A stretch of DNA of 64,000 nucleotides from Rufibacter latericius (lineage in GTDB: Bacteria > Bacteroidota > Bacteroidia > Cytophagales > Hymenobacteraceae). The notes below the pieces were generated by a model. The model was not told where the DNA came from. It ran no database searches and saw only the letters and a program-made list of their open reading frames with translations. The stretch spans positions 248,001 to 312,000 of the forward strand of contig NZ_RJJD01000021.1 of the NCBI RefSeq assembly GCF_003721515.1. Reading direction: 5' to 3'. Numbering within the stretch: position 1 is the stretch's first letter; each line of letters starts with the position of its first letter. The translations under genes and the position numbers were made by a program. Shown piece after piece: positions 54,163 through 63,530 of the stretch.

Positions 54163-55335
54163 ATGAGAATGATTGAAATGGAAAATAGAAAAAAGTTAAA
54201 GCTGGCCGCCATCATTGAGGGCCCGGGATGGAATTTTGTAGGCTGGCAGCACCCCGACATCCCGGCCGACTCCAGTGAGAACATTGATTTTTACATACAG
54301 CAGGCTAAGCTGGCCGAAGCGGCAAAGTTTGACACGCTCTTTTTGATCGACGTGAGCCATGTAGGCCCTGGCAACATCCCGCATTACCTGAGCATGTTCG
54401 AGGGGGTTTCTGTTATGTCGGCCCTGAGCATGCATACAAAGAAAATAGGGCTTTCAGCCACGGTCTCCACTTCCTACGCTGACCCTTATAGTGTTGCCCG
54501 GCAGATCCTGTCGTTGGATAAAATAAGTAAAGGTCGCGCGTCTTTGAATGCCATTACCTCGAACCCAGGCGGGATGGTCAATTTCAGCCGTGGCCATTTG
54601 GGCAAGAAAGACCAGCACCCCATGCAGAAAGAGTTCCTGGAGATATTGCTAGGGTTGTGGGATACATACGAGGACGACGCTTTTATTAGAGATAAGAAGA
54701 GTGGCGTGTACCTGAACCCCCGTAAAATGCATACCATTGATTACAGGGGTAAGTATTTCTCGGTGGATGGGCCCTTGAATATCAGCCGTTCGGTGCAGGG
54801 TCGGCCGGTGCTGTACACGGCAGGCATGTCGGCTACCTTGTTTGACCACGCCACCAGCTATACGGACGGGGTATTCACCCATGGCAACACACTGCAAGAG
54901 ATGGTGGGGATGGCAGACGAGGTAAGGCGCAGGTTAGTCGAAAAGGACAGAAAGCCGGAGGATTTCGTTGTGGCCGTCTCACAAAATCCAATTGTAGGCA
55001 GGACAGAACAGGAAGCTTTTGAAAAATACCTGGAACTGCTGCGGTTCACTCCCCAAAACAGTCTTCCCCGTCCCCAATTTATAGGCTCAGCTGAAAAAGT
55101 GGCAGATCTGGTGCAACAGTGGCATGCACAGGGAGCCATGGATATGTTGATACTCCGCCAGGATCATCCCCATGGCCTAAAGGATTTCATAGAGCTGGTA
55201 GTGCCTATTCTGCAGGAACGCGGCATATTCCGGACGGAGTATGAATCCGATACATTAAGGGGGAATCTGGAGTTGCCCAAGCCAGGTTTCAGAGAAATTT
55301 ACCCAGCAGGCCACACCAAAGTGGCTGCAACATAA
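54163..55335 (+). CDS. LLM-class flavin-dependent monooxygenase (NtaA/DmoA-like)
   Basis: 390 residues; ATGs at 54163, 54169 and 54178 are all possible starts. TIM-barrel luciferase-like family: GWNFVGWQHPDIPADSSENI, then DKISKGRASLNAITSNPGGM and VPILQERGIFRTEYESDTLR. This is the C-terminal block of the NtaA/SnaA/DszA group, which use FMNH2 from a partner reductase to oxidise amines, sulfones or sulfides. It is about 50 residues shorter than the copies at 59103 and 62098. Probably controlled by the divergent HxlR regulator and co-transcribed with the next gene (17 bases). Confidence 0.88.
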   Translation: MRMIEMENRKKLKLAAIIEGPGWNFVGWQHPDIPADSSENIDFYIQQAKLAEAAKFDTLFLIDVSHVGPGNIPHYLSMFEGVSVMSALSMHTKKIGLSATVSTSYADPYSVARQILSLDKISKGRASLNAITSNPGGMVNFSRGHLGKKDQHPMQKEFLEILLGLWDTYEDDAFIRDKKSGVYLNPRKMHTIDYRGKYFSVDGPLNISRSVQGRPVLYTAGMSATLFDHATSYTDGVFTHGNTLQEMVGMADEVRRRLVEKDRKPEDFVVAVSQNPIVGRTEQEAFEKYLELLRFTPQNSLPRPQFIGSAEKVADLVQQWHAQGAMDMLILRQDHPHGLKDFIELVVPILQERGIFRTEYESDTLRGNLELPKPGFREIYPAGHTKVAAT

Positions 55336-55352
55336 GCCAAGCATTAATCACC

Positions 55353-56366
55353 ATGGATACTAATAAAACAGCCTACTCCATTTTAGAGCTGGCCATCGTC
55401 TCCCAGGGAAACACCATCAAGCAGACCCTGAACGATTCACTGGCGCTGGCGAAAGAAGCGGAGGCGAATGACTACAAGCGCATCTGGTTCGCCGAGCACC
55501 ATAACTCAGACAGCATCGCCAGCAGCGCCACCTCCCTGCTGATCGGGTACGTGGCCGAGAACACCACATCCATCAGGGTCGGCTCAGGGGGTATCATGCT
55601 GCCCAACCACTCCCCTTTGATTGTGGCCGAGCAATTCGGCACCCTAGCCCATCTGTACCCCAGCCGCATTGACCTGGGCCTTGGCAGGGCTCCCGGCACG
55701 GACCAGGCCACAGCCCAGGCGATCCGGTCGGACTTTATGCAGTTGGCGCAACGGTTCCCGCAGGAGGTGGCCAGAATCCAGCAGTACTTCTCCCCGGAAA
55801 ACAAGAAGGCAACAGTAAGGGCCAGTGTGGCGGAAGGCACTGACGTGCCGCTCTACATGTTGGGTTCCAGCACCGACAGCGCCCACTTGGCGGCAAAGAA
55901 GGGACTGCCTTACGCGTTCGCCAGCCACTTCGCCTCCACGCACCTGCTACCGGCTTTGGAGATCTACCGCCGGGAGTTCCAGCCCTCTGAATCTTTGGAA
56001 CGGCCCTATACCATGGCGGGGGTAAATGTCTATATCGCAGACACCGACGAGGAGGCGGAAAGGCTGTTCACTAGCCTGATCAGGATGTTTGTGGGCGTGT
56101 TCACCGGAGCCAGAGATCCACTGCATCCGCCTACAGAATATACCGAGGACCTGAAGGAGATGTTCCAGCATCCTTCCCTGCACCAGATGCTGAAGTATTC
56201 CTTTGTAGGAAGTAAGGAAACCGTGAAAAAACAGTTGAAAGCTTTTCTCAGCCAAACCCAAGTAAAAGAGCTTATAGCTGTATCCACCATGTACAGCCAT
56301 GAATCCCGCATCAAATCCGCCAGGCTGTTTGCAGAAATCATGAAGGAGATAAACGAAGAAAGGTAA
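55353..56366 (+). CDS. LLM-class oxidoreductase, MsnO8 type
   Basis: 337 residues. The N-terminus (YSILELAIVSQGNTIKQTLN), the active-site stretch RIWFAEHHNSDSIASSATSL and the flavin-site stretch YPSRIDLGLGRAPGTD are those of the MsnO8/luciferase-like subfamily, single-component-like relatives of bacterial luciferase with unknown substrates. It follows the NtaA-like gene by 17 bases and ends at a hairpin. Confidence 0.9.
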   Translation: MDTNKTAYSILELAIVSQGNTIKQTLNDSLALAKEAEANDYKRIWFAEHHNSDSIASSATSLLIGYVAENTTSIRVGSGGIMLPNHSPLIVAEQFGTLAHLYPSRIDLGLGRAPGTDQATAQAIRSDFMQLAQRFPQEVARIQQYFSPENKKATVRASVAEGTDVPLYMLGSSTDSAHLAAKKGLPYAFASHFASTHLLPALEIYRREFQPSESLERPYTMAGVNVYIADTDEEAERLFTSLIRMFVGVFTGARDPLHPPTEYTEDLKEMFQHPSLHQMLKYSFVGSKETVKKQLKAFLSQTQVKELIAVSTMYSHESRIKSARLFAEIMKEINEER

Positions 56367-56373
56367 AAAAGAA

Positions 56374-56416
56374 GAGTGCCTTGTGATTTCAGAGTCTTGG
56401 AAATCACAAGGCACTC
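56374..56416. terminator. Perfect 17-bp hairpin
   Basis: 56374-56390 is the reverse complement of 56400-56416, with a nine-base loop. No T-run follows on the plus strand, so its strength as terminator is uncertain. Confidence 0.6.
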
Positions 56417-56526
56417 TCAGCCATCCTATGATTTTTGTTATGCTGAGTTAAATTTTATCTTTTAACCTATTGATAATTCCTGTTAGACAGGGTAACTCCT
56501 AAGCAGTTTGCCAATTAACCCGAATC

Positions 56527-56568
56527 ACTATCTTTTGCATAGTATTATCCTTTAGGAAAATACTATGC
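56527..56568. promoter_or_regulatory. Nested dyads upstream of the ketopantoate-reductase-like gene
   Basis: ACTAT-N7-ATAGT (56527-56543) overlaps a 32-base palindrome (56537-56568) with arms GCATAGTATT / AATACTATGC around TCCTTTAGGA. It combines the motif seen at 46301 with the CCTTTAGG core seen at 53995 and 63492. Confidence 0.6.
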
Positions 56569-56665
56569 CTTTATTTAAAGACGTCTGTCGAATATGTATG
56601 GGTAGCTGCGATAGCGGATGCGTTCCGGCTTTTCGGCCTCCTTTTCTCTAAACTCCTTCCTTATC

Positions 56666-57682
56666 ATGGATACTTCAAATCCCGCCTCCATATTAATCGT
56701 AGGCGCTGGCTCAACGGGCATTAGCGCCGGTTCCTACTTTAGCTCAAACGGCACTGCCGTTACCTTCCTGGTTAGGCCGCACCGCCAGGAGCAATTGGAC
56801 AGGCCGCAGGTGCTTTACTCCTACGACGACCACCAGCTCCACACCTTTGCCGACTACCAGGTGCTGACTGACCCCACCCAACTGGCCGGTACTTCGTTCG
56901 ACCTCGTGCTCGTCACGCTCGACGGGGCGGCTTTGCAGGCGGAAGCCGGCCAGCGCCTGGTAGATGCGCTTGGCCAGGCCTATCGCAACACGCCGACGGG
57001 AATAGTGCTGCTGAGCGTCGGCCTAGATTTGAACACCTGGTTCTTGGAACGGTCCGGGCTGGCGGATAGCCAGGTCATTTTCGGCCACCCGGGGGTGCTC
57101 ACCCACGAGGTGCCCGCTGCTCTGCCGCTGCCGCTTCACCCTGGCGTGCGGCCAGACCTGCTGGCGCAAGCCGACTACGGCTACCGCCACACGACGCCGT
57201 TTGAGTTTGCGGTGGCTGACAACGCCCCGCAGGTAACCCAGGCGTTTGTGGCCCTGTGCACCCAGGACGGTGTTTCTCGGTGCATCGTTCAGCCGGCCAT
57301 CGACATCAAACTAGCTCCGGCAATGCTCACCGTCATGTTGACCACCGGGCTGATGGGCTGGCCCACCATGGCCGACGTTGACCCGGCCGATGCGATGTGG
57401 CAGCTGGGCGTAAACGCCATGCGGGAGTACCAACGGCTGCCCGTCTTCGGGGCGGCGGGCCTCGCCGCCAGCGAGCAGACCTCTGCCGAAGGGGTCCTGG
57501 AGGGCTTTCAGCAAATGGAACAAGCGGCCCTTCCGCTCGATTTTTCTGCTTTCAACAAATATCACCACGGCGGCAAGGTGAACGCCCAGGACATTGCGAT
57601 TTTTCATGAAGCGCTGGGCCACGGCGAAGCAACAGGAGCCGACATGCCCGCTCTGCGCGAGCTAATCGCCCGCCTGACCTAG
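56666..57682 (+). CDS. Ketopantoate reductase (PanE/ApbA)-like protein
   Basis: 338 residues from the ATG at 56666; an earlier in-frame ATG (56618) adds 16 residues that do not fit. The NADP motif ILIVGAGSTGISAGSYFSSN and the domain order match the ApbA family, but the C-terminal part is diverged. Several PanE-like proteins in such clusters act on other keto acids, so pantothenate synthesis is not certain. The gene is much more GC-rich than genes on its left, a sign of transfer from a high-GC relative. Confidence 0.82.
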   Translation: MDTSNPASILIVGAGSTGISAGSYFSSNGTAVTFLVRPHRQEQLDRPQVLYSYDDHQLHTFADYQVLTDPTQLAGTSFDLVLVTLDGAALQAEAGQRLVDALGQAYRNTPTGIVLLSVGLDLNTWFLERSGLADSQVIFGHPGVLTHEVPAALPLPLHPGVRPDLLAQADYGYRHTTPFEFAVADNAPQVTQAFVALCTQDGVSRCIVQPAIDIKLAPAMLTVMLTTGLMGWPTMADVDPADAMWQLGVNAMREYQRLPVFGAAGLAASEQTSAEGVLEGFQQMEQAALPLDFSAFNKYHHGGKVNAQDIAIFHEALGHGEATGADMPALRELIARLT

Positions 57683-57814
57683 GGAATATACTCAAAACAG
57701 TGTCAGAGGCCTCCCGGTAATAATATCGGGCTGCCTCTCGGACTGGCAGGAAAAGCATACGAACAGCCCCTTACGATTTGCACATACCACCTGGACAGGT
57801 TATGCACTACTAAA

Positions 57815-57876
57815 AATTATTCAGCCCCTATGAGCAAGCAAAATTCCTTTTGTTTGCTCATAGAGGCTGAATAATT
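57815..57876. terminator. Long imperfect hairpin between convergent genes
   Basis: About 27 of 29 bases pair between 57815-57843 and 57848-57876 (AATTATTCAGCC ... GGCTGAATAATT). It lies between the reductase-like gene and the MDR gene. Confidence 0.7.
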
Positions 57877-57931
57877 AGAGGCAATGCCCTAGGGACCGTG
57901 TTTTTTGCTCGGACTAAAACAGCTTCACTTG

Positions 57932-58954
57932 CTATTGCGGAATCTCCACCGCTATCCGGCCGCTTATTTCCCCTGCTTCGAGCGCCCGCTGTGCCTCACC
58001 GGCCTCGGCAAGAGGGTAGGTTCGGTCAAGCACCACTTTCAGGTGCCCGTCATCGACCAGCTTGGCCACCGTTTCCAGGATGGTGGTCTGCTTGACTCTG
58101 GCCTCATGGCTGCTAAGGGCGTGCGCCATGGCTTCAAAGGAAACCCGGATGTTTTTAAGCGCTGTCGTAAATATATTTTCTGTTGGCCAGGATGTTGGGT
58201 AGGCGGCCGTTACGAGCCGGCCGTGCATCGTGAGCAGGCCTACGCTCTGGCTGAATACGGCATCGCCGACGGTGTCGTAGACCACGTCCACTCCGTCCTT
58301 TCCGGTCCACTTCTGCAAGGACGGGGCCACCTCCTCGCTGCGGTACATGACAATATGGTCTGCGCCTAGGCTTGCCGCAAGCGCTGCTTTCGCTTTGGTG
58401 CTAACGGTCGTGGCCACCCGGGCACCTAGCAACTTCCCGAGTTGAATGCCAATGTGCCCCAACCCGCCTGCCCCGCCTTGCACCAGCAGGTATTCTCCCG
58501 ACTTGAGCCCGGCGTGCGTATGAAGGGCTTCCCAGCCCGTGATGGCTACCACCGGAAGCGCGGCGGCCTCCGTAAAGCTCAAGGTGCTGGGCTTGCGGGC
58601 CATATAATGCTCGTTGAGAACCTTGAACTGCGCGTAATTACCCGGAGAGCCGATGAATCCGCCATCCCAGTAATACACTTCGTCCCCCACTTTAAAGCGG
58701 GTGACTGCTGAGCCGATGGCTTCGACGATGCCCGCCCCTTCCAGACCCAGAATAAGGCCTTCGGCTGGTAAGGTCCACTTATCCATGGGCGGCATCCGTT
58801 TCCGCACCCGGTAATCTGCCGGGTTGACACCTGCGGCCATCACCCGAACCATGATTTCGTGCGGCTCCCGGATAACCGGGCAGGGCACGGATTGTAGCTG
58901 TAGAACTTCTGGTCCTCCAATGGCCGTCATGACCAGAGCTTTCATTTGTGACAT
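57932..58954 (-). CDS. Zinc-free MDR oxidoreductase, quinone-reductase type
   Basis: 340 residues. GroES-like N-terminal half (AAGVNPADYRVRKRMPPMDK) without the Cys/His zinc ligands, then the NADPH site LVQGGAGGLGHIGIQLGKLL. This is the quinone oxidoreductase/zeta-crystallin branch of the medium-chain dehydrogenases. The family reduces quinones or activated double bonds, matching the electrophile theme of the HxlR island. GC-rich, like its neighbours. Confidence 0.9.
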   Translation of the reverse strand: MSQMKALVMTAIGGPEVLQLQSVPCPVIREPHEIMVRVMAAGVNPADYRVRKRMPPMDKWTLPAEGLILGLEGAGIVEAIGSAVTRFKVGDEVYYWDGGFIGSPGNYAQFKVLNEHYMARKPSTLSFTEAAALPVVAITGWEALHTHAGLKSGEYLLVQGGAGGLGHIGIQLGKLLGARVATTVSTKAKAALAASLGADHIVMYRSEEVAPSLQKWTGKDGVDVVYDTVGDAVFSQSVGLLTMHGRLVTAAYPTSWPTENIFTTALKNIRVSFEAMAHALSSHEARVKQTTILETVAKLVDDGHLKVVLDRTYPLAEAGEAQRALEAGEISGRIAVEIPQ

Positions 58955-59102
58955 ATGACTAAGAATCGTTTAAAGTAATTGATAAGTTGGGTGATGGACT
59001 ATCTACTAACATACGCGCAATGGGCGCCAATTGGCCTGCCGCCGGCTCGGCCCTCACAAGAGCAGGGGCCGTGGCCACGACAACCTAGCAGGTTGCCCCT
59101 GT

Positions 59103-60446
59103 CTAGCTGGTGGCGATGCGGGGGTCGAGTCCGTACTGCGGGGGCACTCCCAAATGATCGCGCAGGGTCTTTTCCTCGTAGTCGTCGTGGAAGATGCCGC
59201 GTTCGCGCAGGACCGGGACGACACCATCTACAAAATCTCCAATCCCGGTGTGGAAGTCGTCAAAGTTTAACATAAAGCCGTCCGCTGCCTCGGCTTCGAA
59301 CCACTCCTCGAGGTGGTCGGCGACCTGCTCTGCGGTGCCTACCACAGTAGGAGATGGATCGAACACGGCATGGGCGAGGATATCGCGGGGCGACCATCCT
59401 GCTTTTGCAAGTTTGACTGCGCGGATGGATCGGGCGTCATGGGGGTGCGCCCGGGCGGAAGCGAGCTGCGCCGTGGTGAGGGGCTCGTCGGGCTGGGTGA
59501 GTTCCTGGTGCAGGCCGAGGTAGGCAGGCAGGCGTGACAGCTGACCGCGGATGTCTATCCGGCCATCGAGCGCGCGACGCTTGTCCAGGGCTTGGCGCTC
59601 CGTGTCTCCCACGGTAAAGCCGGCGAATGCGATGAACTTAATTTCATCGGGATCCCGTCCTGCCTGTGCGGCGGCCTGTCGCACCATTTGGCGTTGTGCA
59701 CGGCCTTCCTCAATGCTTAATGGCATTCCGATCACAACGTTAGCGTACATGGCGGCCGCTTGCAAACCGAGGCCAGTTGTGGCTGGCATGACAATGACCG
59801 GCTGGCCCTGCTCAGACGGTGGCACGGGAAGCGGGCCCTGTGCCCCAACGTGTCTGCCTTGCAAGTTGACCGGTTGTATATAGGCCATATCAGCAAATTT
59901 ACCAGCTTGGTCGGGCTGGCCGGCCCCATACCCCCAGCTTCCCCAAAGTGCCTGGACGACCTGGATCACTTCGTGGAGACGCTCATATTTCTTCTCCCTG
60001 GGTGGTGGCACCTTGCCGAAATTGGCGAAAGCAACGGGTTCGTAGCTCGGCACTGCGTTCCATCCGGCCCGACCGCGGCTGATGACATCAAGGGCCTTGA
60101 GCTGACGGGCCAGCAGGTATGGCTCTGTGAAGGAAGTGGATGACGTGCCCACCAGCCCAATCCTCTTGGTCGCCTGCGCCAACGCCGAAAGTGTGACGAT
60201 CGGGTCCATGCTGAACATAGGCGGTGACGCGGCCAGATCTCCATACATAAAGAGACGATCGGGCAGGAAGACGAAATGCAGTCCCCCTCCTTCCGCTGTC
60301 CGTGCCTGCTCCACTGTAACATCAATGCTCGTGTAGGAGCCGGGGTCCACATGAGGCATCTTCCAGGTGGCGGCGTGCACACCAAAATTGTTCCCCAGGA
60401 TCACACCCAGGATCATGCGCTTGTTCTTCTTTTCTGTATCATCCAT
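59103..60446 (-). CDS. LLM-class FMN-dependent monooxygenase (NtaA/SnaA/DszA type)
   Basis: 447 residues, full family length. WKMPHVDPGSYTSIDVTVEQ at the start, FVFLPDRLF, ALDVISRGRAGWNAVPSYEP, and the C-terminal block FVDGVVPVLRERGIFHDDYE then EKTLRDHLGVPPQYGLDPR. Members need FMNH2 and oxidise nitrilotriacetate, sulfones or related compounds; substrate here unknown. Strongly GC-rich. Clearly homologous to the gene at 62098 but with very different codon use, so the two were probably acquired separately. Confidence 0.93.
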   Translation of the reverse strand: MDDTEKKNKRMILGVILGNNFGVHAATWKMPHVDPGSYTSIDVTVEQARTAEGGGLHFVFLPDRLFMYGDLAASPPMFSMDPIVTLSALAQATKRIGLVGTSSTSFTEPYLLARQLKALDVISRGRAGWNAVPSYEPVAFANFGKVPPPREKKYERLHEVIQVVQALWGSWGYGAGQPDQAGKFADMAYIQPVNLQGRHVGAQGPLPVPPSEQGQPVIVMPATTGLGLQAAAMYANVVIGMPLSIEEGRAQRQMVRQAAAQAGRDPDEIKFIAFAGFTVGDTERQALDKRRALDGRIDIRGQLSRLPAYLGLHQELTQPDEPLTTAQLASARAHPHDARSIRAVKLAKAGWSPRDILAHAVFDPSPTVVGTAEQVADHLEEWFEAEAADGFMLNFDDFHTGIGDFVDGVVPVLRERGIFHDDYEEKTLRDHLGVPPQYGLDPRIATS

Positions 60447-60470
60447 TGATAAGCGCTATTTCTGAATTCT

Positions 60471-60893
60471 TCAATTGTTCGTCGTAATAAGGCTTACCTC
60501 GATGTTGTTTCTGGTAGCGTTCGAGTATGGACATACCTGGTGTGCACGTTCGGTTAGCCGCTGTGCTTCTTCGAGTGATACATTCGGAATATTTACTGCC
60601 AGTTCTACTGACAATCCAAATGCACCATTTTCAATTGAACCTATGGATACTTTTGCCGTCACCGAAGTCTCGCCTGTCTTTACCTTCTCTTGCCTGATTA
60701 CATGGTTCAAGGCACTATCAAAGCAAGCGGAATAACCTGCTGCAAACAATTGTTCCGGGTTGGTGTAATCATCATTAGCACCACCCATTGCTTTAGGTGT
60801 TCTAACCTGTATGTCCAAAACTCCGTTATCTGATTTTACATGACCATTTCTGCCGCCTGTTGCCGTTGCTGCGGCTGTATAAATTGCTTTCAT
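60471..60893 (-). CDS. ohr: Organic hydroperoxide resistance protein (Ohr/OsmC family)
   Basis: 140 residues. Both redox cysteines are in place, C57 in AAGYSACFDSAL and C121 in AHQVCPYSNATRNNI. Ohr reduces organic peroxides with dihydrolipoyl electrons in the cytoplasm. Its base composition is lower in GC than the two genes to its left. It lies 24 bases upstream of the monooxygenase gene on the same strand and may be co-transcribed with it. Confidence 0.93.
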   Translation of the reverse strand: MKAIYTAAATATGGRNGHVKSDNGVLDIQVRTPKAMGGANDDYTNPEQLFAAGYSACFDSALNHVIRQEKVKTGETSVTAKVSIGSIENGAFGLSVELAVNIPNVSLEEAQRLTERAHQVCPYSNATRNNIEVSLITTNN

Positions 60894-61057
60894 TATTATT
60901 TCAGTTAGTGTTTAAAAATTGTAATTTGTTTACCTGGTACAGCTACCACTAACCCTTCTTCTTGTCCCCATGGGGTCTCTTAAGGGGCCCCGCCATGTAA
61001 ATAACGCAGGGTCTCATGCTAACAGGCACAAGCCCAACCCATGAAGATCACGCTTCG

Positions 61058-62092
61058 TCAAAACGTCAGACTTCTGTTGTTTCTTTCCTGCACTACCTGT
61101 TTTGATTCAGTCGATAACCGTTTAAAGTCCTGCATTAAATCGTCTATTATTTCTTTTACCGACCGGATACTTTTTATATAGGAAACCCCATTTCCTACAG
61201 TGATATATCCTTTTTCTAAATTACCGTCTAACATTCCTACTTTCAGCCCTTGCTCGCTGTACATTTTATCGGCAATTTCATTGCGGGTCTGTCCACGCTC
61301 ATCCATTGCCAAAAGTTCTTGGCTATAAGGTGTCGGAATAGAGCGGTAATAGGCTGGATTCGTTCTAAAAAGTAATAAGTCACTTGCCGTGTGATCTACT
61401 AAAAGGTGTTTAACATTTTCAGCAGCAGGATTTTCTGTTGTGGCAATGAAAACTGTCCCTGCGAACACGCCTTCAGCACCCAATGCAAACGCAGCACGCA
61501 CACCACGAACGTCTGCAATCCCACCTGCGGCCATAACAGGAATACTTACAGCATCTGAAATCATTGGTACTATTGAAAACGTGCCAATTACTTTATCAGG
61601 AACGGTACCTCCTTCATCAAATCCGGTGGCTACAAGAATATCTACTCCTAATTGTTCTGCATATGTAGCATTCTCTATGCTCGGGTTCAGTGAACGGTAG
61701 ATTATTTTGATATCATGGACCTTAAACTTTTTAACTAAAGGCTCAAAGTCAAAATTATCTATACCATTTATAAGTACTGCTTTTACACCTTCCTCAATCA
61801 ACAAATCTGCTATTTTATCAATAGTGCTTAAATCGTTAGTAAGTACTACAGGTACAGCAAAAGGCTTATCAGTCAAGAGTTTGACTTTATGAATTTCTTT
61901 CCTTAATCGATCAACAATTTCCTCAAACGATTTTGGATTTGTGTTATGCCCTGCGTGAGGACCTAACATTCCTAATCCCCCTGCATTGCTAACTGCCGCC
62001 ACTAGTTCAGCATTCGTTATCCATGACATAGCCCCTTGAATGATTGGGTACTCAATTCCTAGGATTTCCGTTATGCGGTTCTTTTTATTCAT
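61058..62092 (-). CDS. Nitronate monooxygenase (2-nitropropane dioxygenase family)
   Basis: 344 residues. TIM-barrel FMN enzyme: IEYPIIQGAMSWITNAELVA, VSNAGGLGMLGPHAG, ILVATGFDEGGTVPDK, PVMAAGGIADVRGVRAAFAL. It oxidises toxic alkyl nitronates such as propionate-3-nitronate. AT-rich relative to both neighbours. Five bases separate it from the stop of nothing else: the upstream gene at 62098 ends just before its start, so the two are one unit. Confidence 0.92.
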   Translation of the reverse strand: MNKKNRITEILGIEYPIIQGAMSWITNAELVAAVSNAGGLGMLGPHAGHNTNPKSFEEIVDRLRKEIHKVKLLTDKPFAVPVVLTNDLSTIDKIADLLIEEGVKAVLINGIDNFDFEPLVKKFKVHDIKIIYRSLNPSIENATYAEQLGVDILVATGFDEGGTVPDKVIGTFSIVPMISDAVSIPVMAAGGIADVRGVRAAFALGAEGVFAGTVFIATTENPAAENVKHLLVDHTASDLLLFRTNPAYYRSIPTPYSQELLAMDERGQTRNEIADKMYSEQGLKVGMLDGNLEKGYITVGNGVSYIKSIRSVKEIIDDLMQDFKRLSTESKQVVQERNNRSLTF

Positions 62093-62097
62093 TTATT

Positions 62098-63423
62098 TTA
62101 GTTTTTATCATTGCGAGGATCAATGCCATACTGATCGGGTACCCCCAAATTCTCCCGCAAAGTCTTTCCTTCGTAATCTTGATGGAACAAACCGCGCTCC
62201 TGTAGAATCGGGACTACTTCATCCACAAAGGCGTCAATCCCATCAGCGTAGACATCGGTTGAAATCCAGAACCCGTCGGCGGCCCCTGCCTCAAACCAAG
62301 CCTGCATGTGGTCGGCTGCCTCCGCACCCGGACCAACAATGACCGGATGGTAATCAATAACACCGTGCGCCAGGATGTCCCGCAGACTCCAGCCTTCCTT
62401 TGCAATTTTCAGCGCATTGGCCGACCGGGGATCGTAAGGGGATGGGCGGGCAGCACTAAGCTGTTCTTTGGTGAGCGGTTTGTCTAGTTGATTGACGTTT
62501 AGTCGTATACCCAGCATGCTTTGCAGGTACGCAACCCTTTGCGGAAACTCTCTCTCCGTCAACTGGATTCTACGGTCCAGGGCGGTACGTCTGTCTTTGG
62601 CAATCGTGGTCATTACACCCGCAAAAAATTTGATCTCGTCGGGGTCACGGCCGTAACGTTTGGCGGCTTCTCTGAATGCATTGCGCTGTGCGCGGGCATC
62701 CTCGATGGTAAATGTTGATCCAATGACTACACTGGCAAAACGACCTGCCAATTCGTGGGCATTGGGGCTTCCCCCGGCGTGAACGATAATCGGCTGGCCC
62801 TGCTCCGATGGCGGGGTGTACAGCGGTCCGCGGGCGCCGACATACTTGCCTTGCAGGTTAATGGGGAGAATCTGGCCCTTTTTCGTGAACTCACCGCTTT
62901 CTTGGTTGTGCACCCAGGCATCCCTTCCCCAGCTGCCCCAAAGCGCCTGAACCAACTGTACAGCCTCGTGGGCACGGCCATAGCGTACCTCGCTTGAAGG
63001 GATTGTCACTCCATAATTTGCGGCTGCATCATTAGTGCTTGATGTAATGGCGTTCCAACCCGCCCTGCCGTGGCTCATCACATCCAGGGCTTTGAATTGC
63101 CTTGCCAAGTTGTAGGGCTCATTGAAAGTGGTGGAACCTGTGGCGAGTAGCCCAATATGTTTAGTCTCCCGTGCGATGGCCCCCAGCGTAAGCATCACGT
63201 CAAGGGTCATTATAGGTGGTGCGTTTTCGATGTCTTCTAATTTACCGAATCCATCAGGCAAAAACAGAAAGTGCAATTTACCGCGTTCGGCTGCCTGCGC
63301 ATGCTTTACCACTATGTCAAAATCCGCATAACTTTTAGGGTCTACTCCCGGCATACGCCAGGCTCCCGGCAATGACCCGTAGCCACCTCCATAAGAAAGA
63401 CCGATAAGCATATTTTTATCCAT
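62098..63423 (-). CDS. LLM-class FMN-dependent monooxygenase (NtaA/SnaA/DszA type)
   Basis: 441 residues, full length. LPGAWRMPGVDPKSYADFDI, KLHFLFLPDGFGKLEDIENA, ALDVMSHGRAGWNAITSSTN, and LVPILQERGLFHQDYE-like C-terminal block (here EVVPILQERGLFHQDYEGKT). It is the counterpart of the gene at 54163 in the inverted HxlR-operator-monooxygenase arrangement, although it is nearer in length and sequence to the one at 59103. The nitronate monooxygenase gene follows directly. Confidence 0.93.
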   Translation of the reverse strand: MDKNMLIGLSYGGGYGSLPGAWRMPGVDPKSYADFDIVVKHAQAAERGKLHFLFLPDGFGKLEDIENAPPIMTLDVMLTLGAIARETKHIGLLATGSTTFNEPYNLARQFKALDVMSHGRAGWNAITSSTNDAAANYGVTIPSSEVRYGRAHEAVQLVQALWGSWGRDAWVHNQESGEFTKKGQILPINLQGKYVGARGPLYTPPSEQGQPIIVHAGGSPNAHELAGRFASVVIGSTFTIEDARAQRNAFREAAKRYGRDPDEIKFFAGVMTTIAKDRRTALDRRIQLTEREFPQRVAYLQSMLGIRLNVNQLDKPLTKEQLSAARPSPYDPRSANALKIAKEGWSLRDILAHGVIDYHPVIVGPGAEAADHMQAWFEAGAADGFWISTDVYADGIDAFVDEVVPILQERGLFHQDYEGKTLRENLGVPDQYGIDPRNDKN

Positions 63424-63474
63424 GTGTAAAATGATCTGTTTAATAGGATCTGTTGCAAAATTACTGTTATTTAC

Positions 63475-63513
63475 TTTCCTTTTGATAGTGTTTTCCTAAA
63501 GGAAAGCGAAATA
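63475..63513. promoter_or_regulatory. Operator dyad of the second HxlR/monooxygenase divergent promoter
   Basis: TTTCC-TAAA-GGAAA (63492-63505), plus a half site CTTTCC at 63475. Bases 63492-63513 are identical to the complement of 53990-54011. Confidence 0.65.
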
Positions 63514-63530
63514 ACTACCAGCACAGACTT

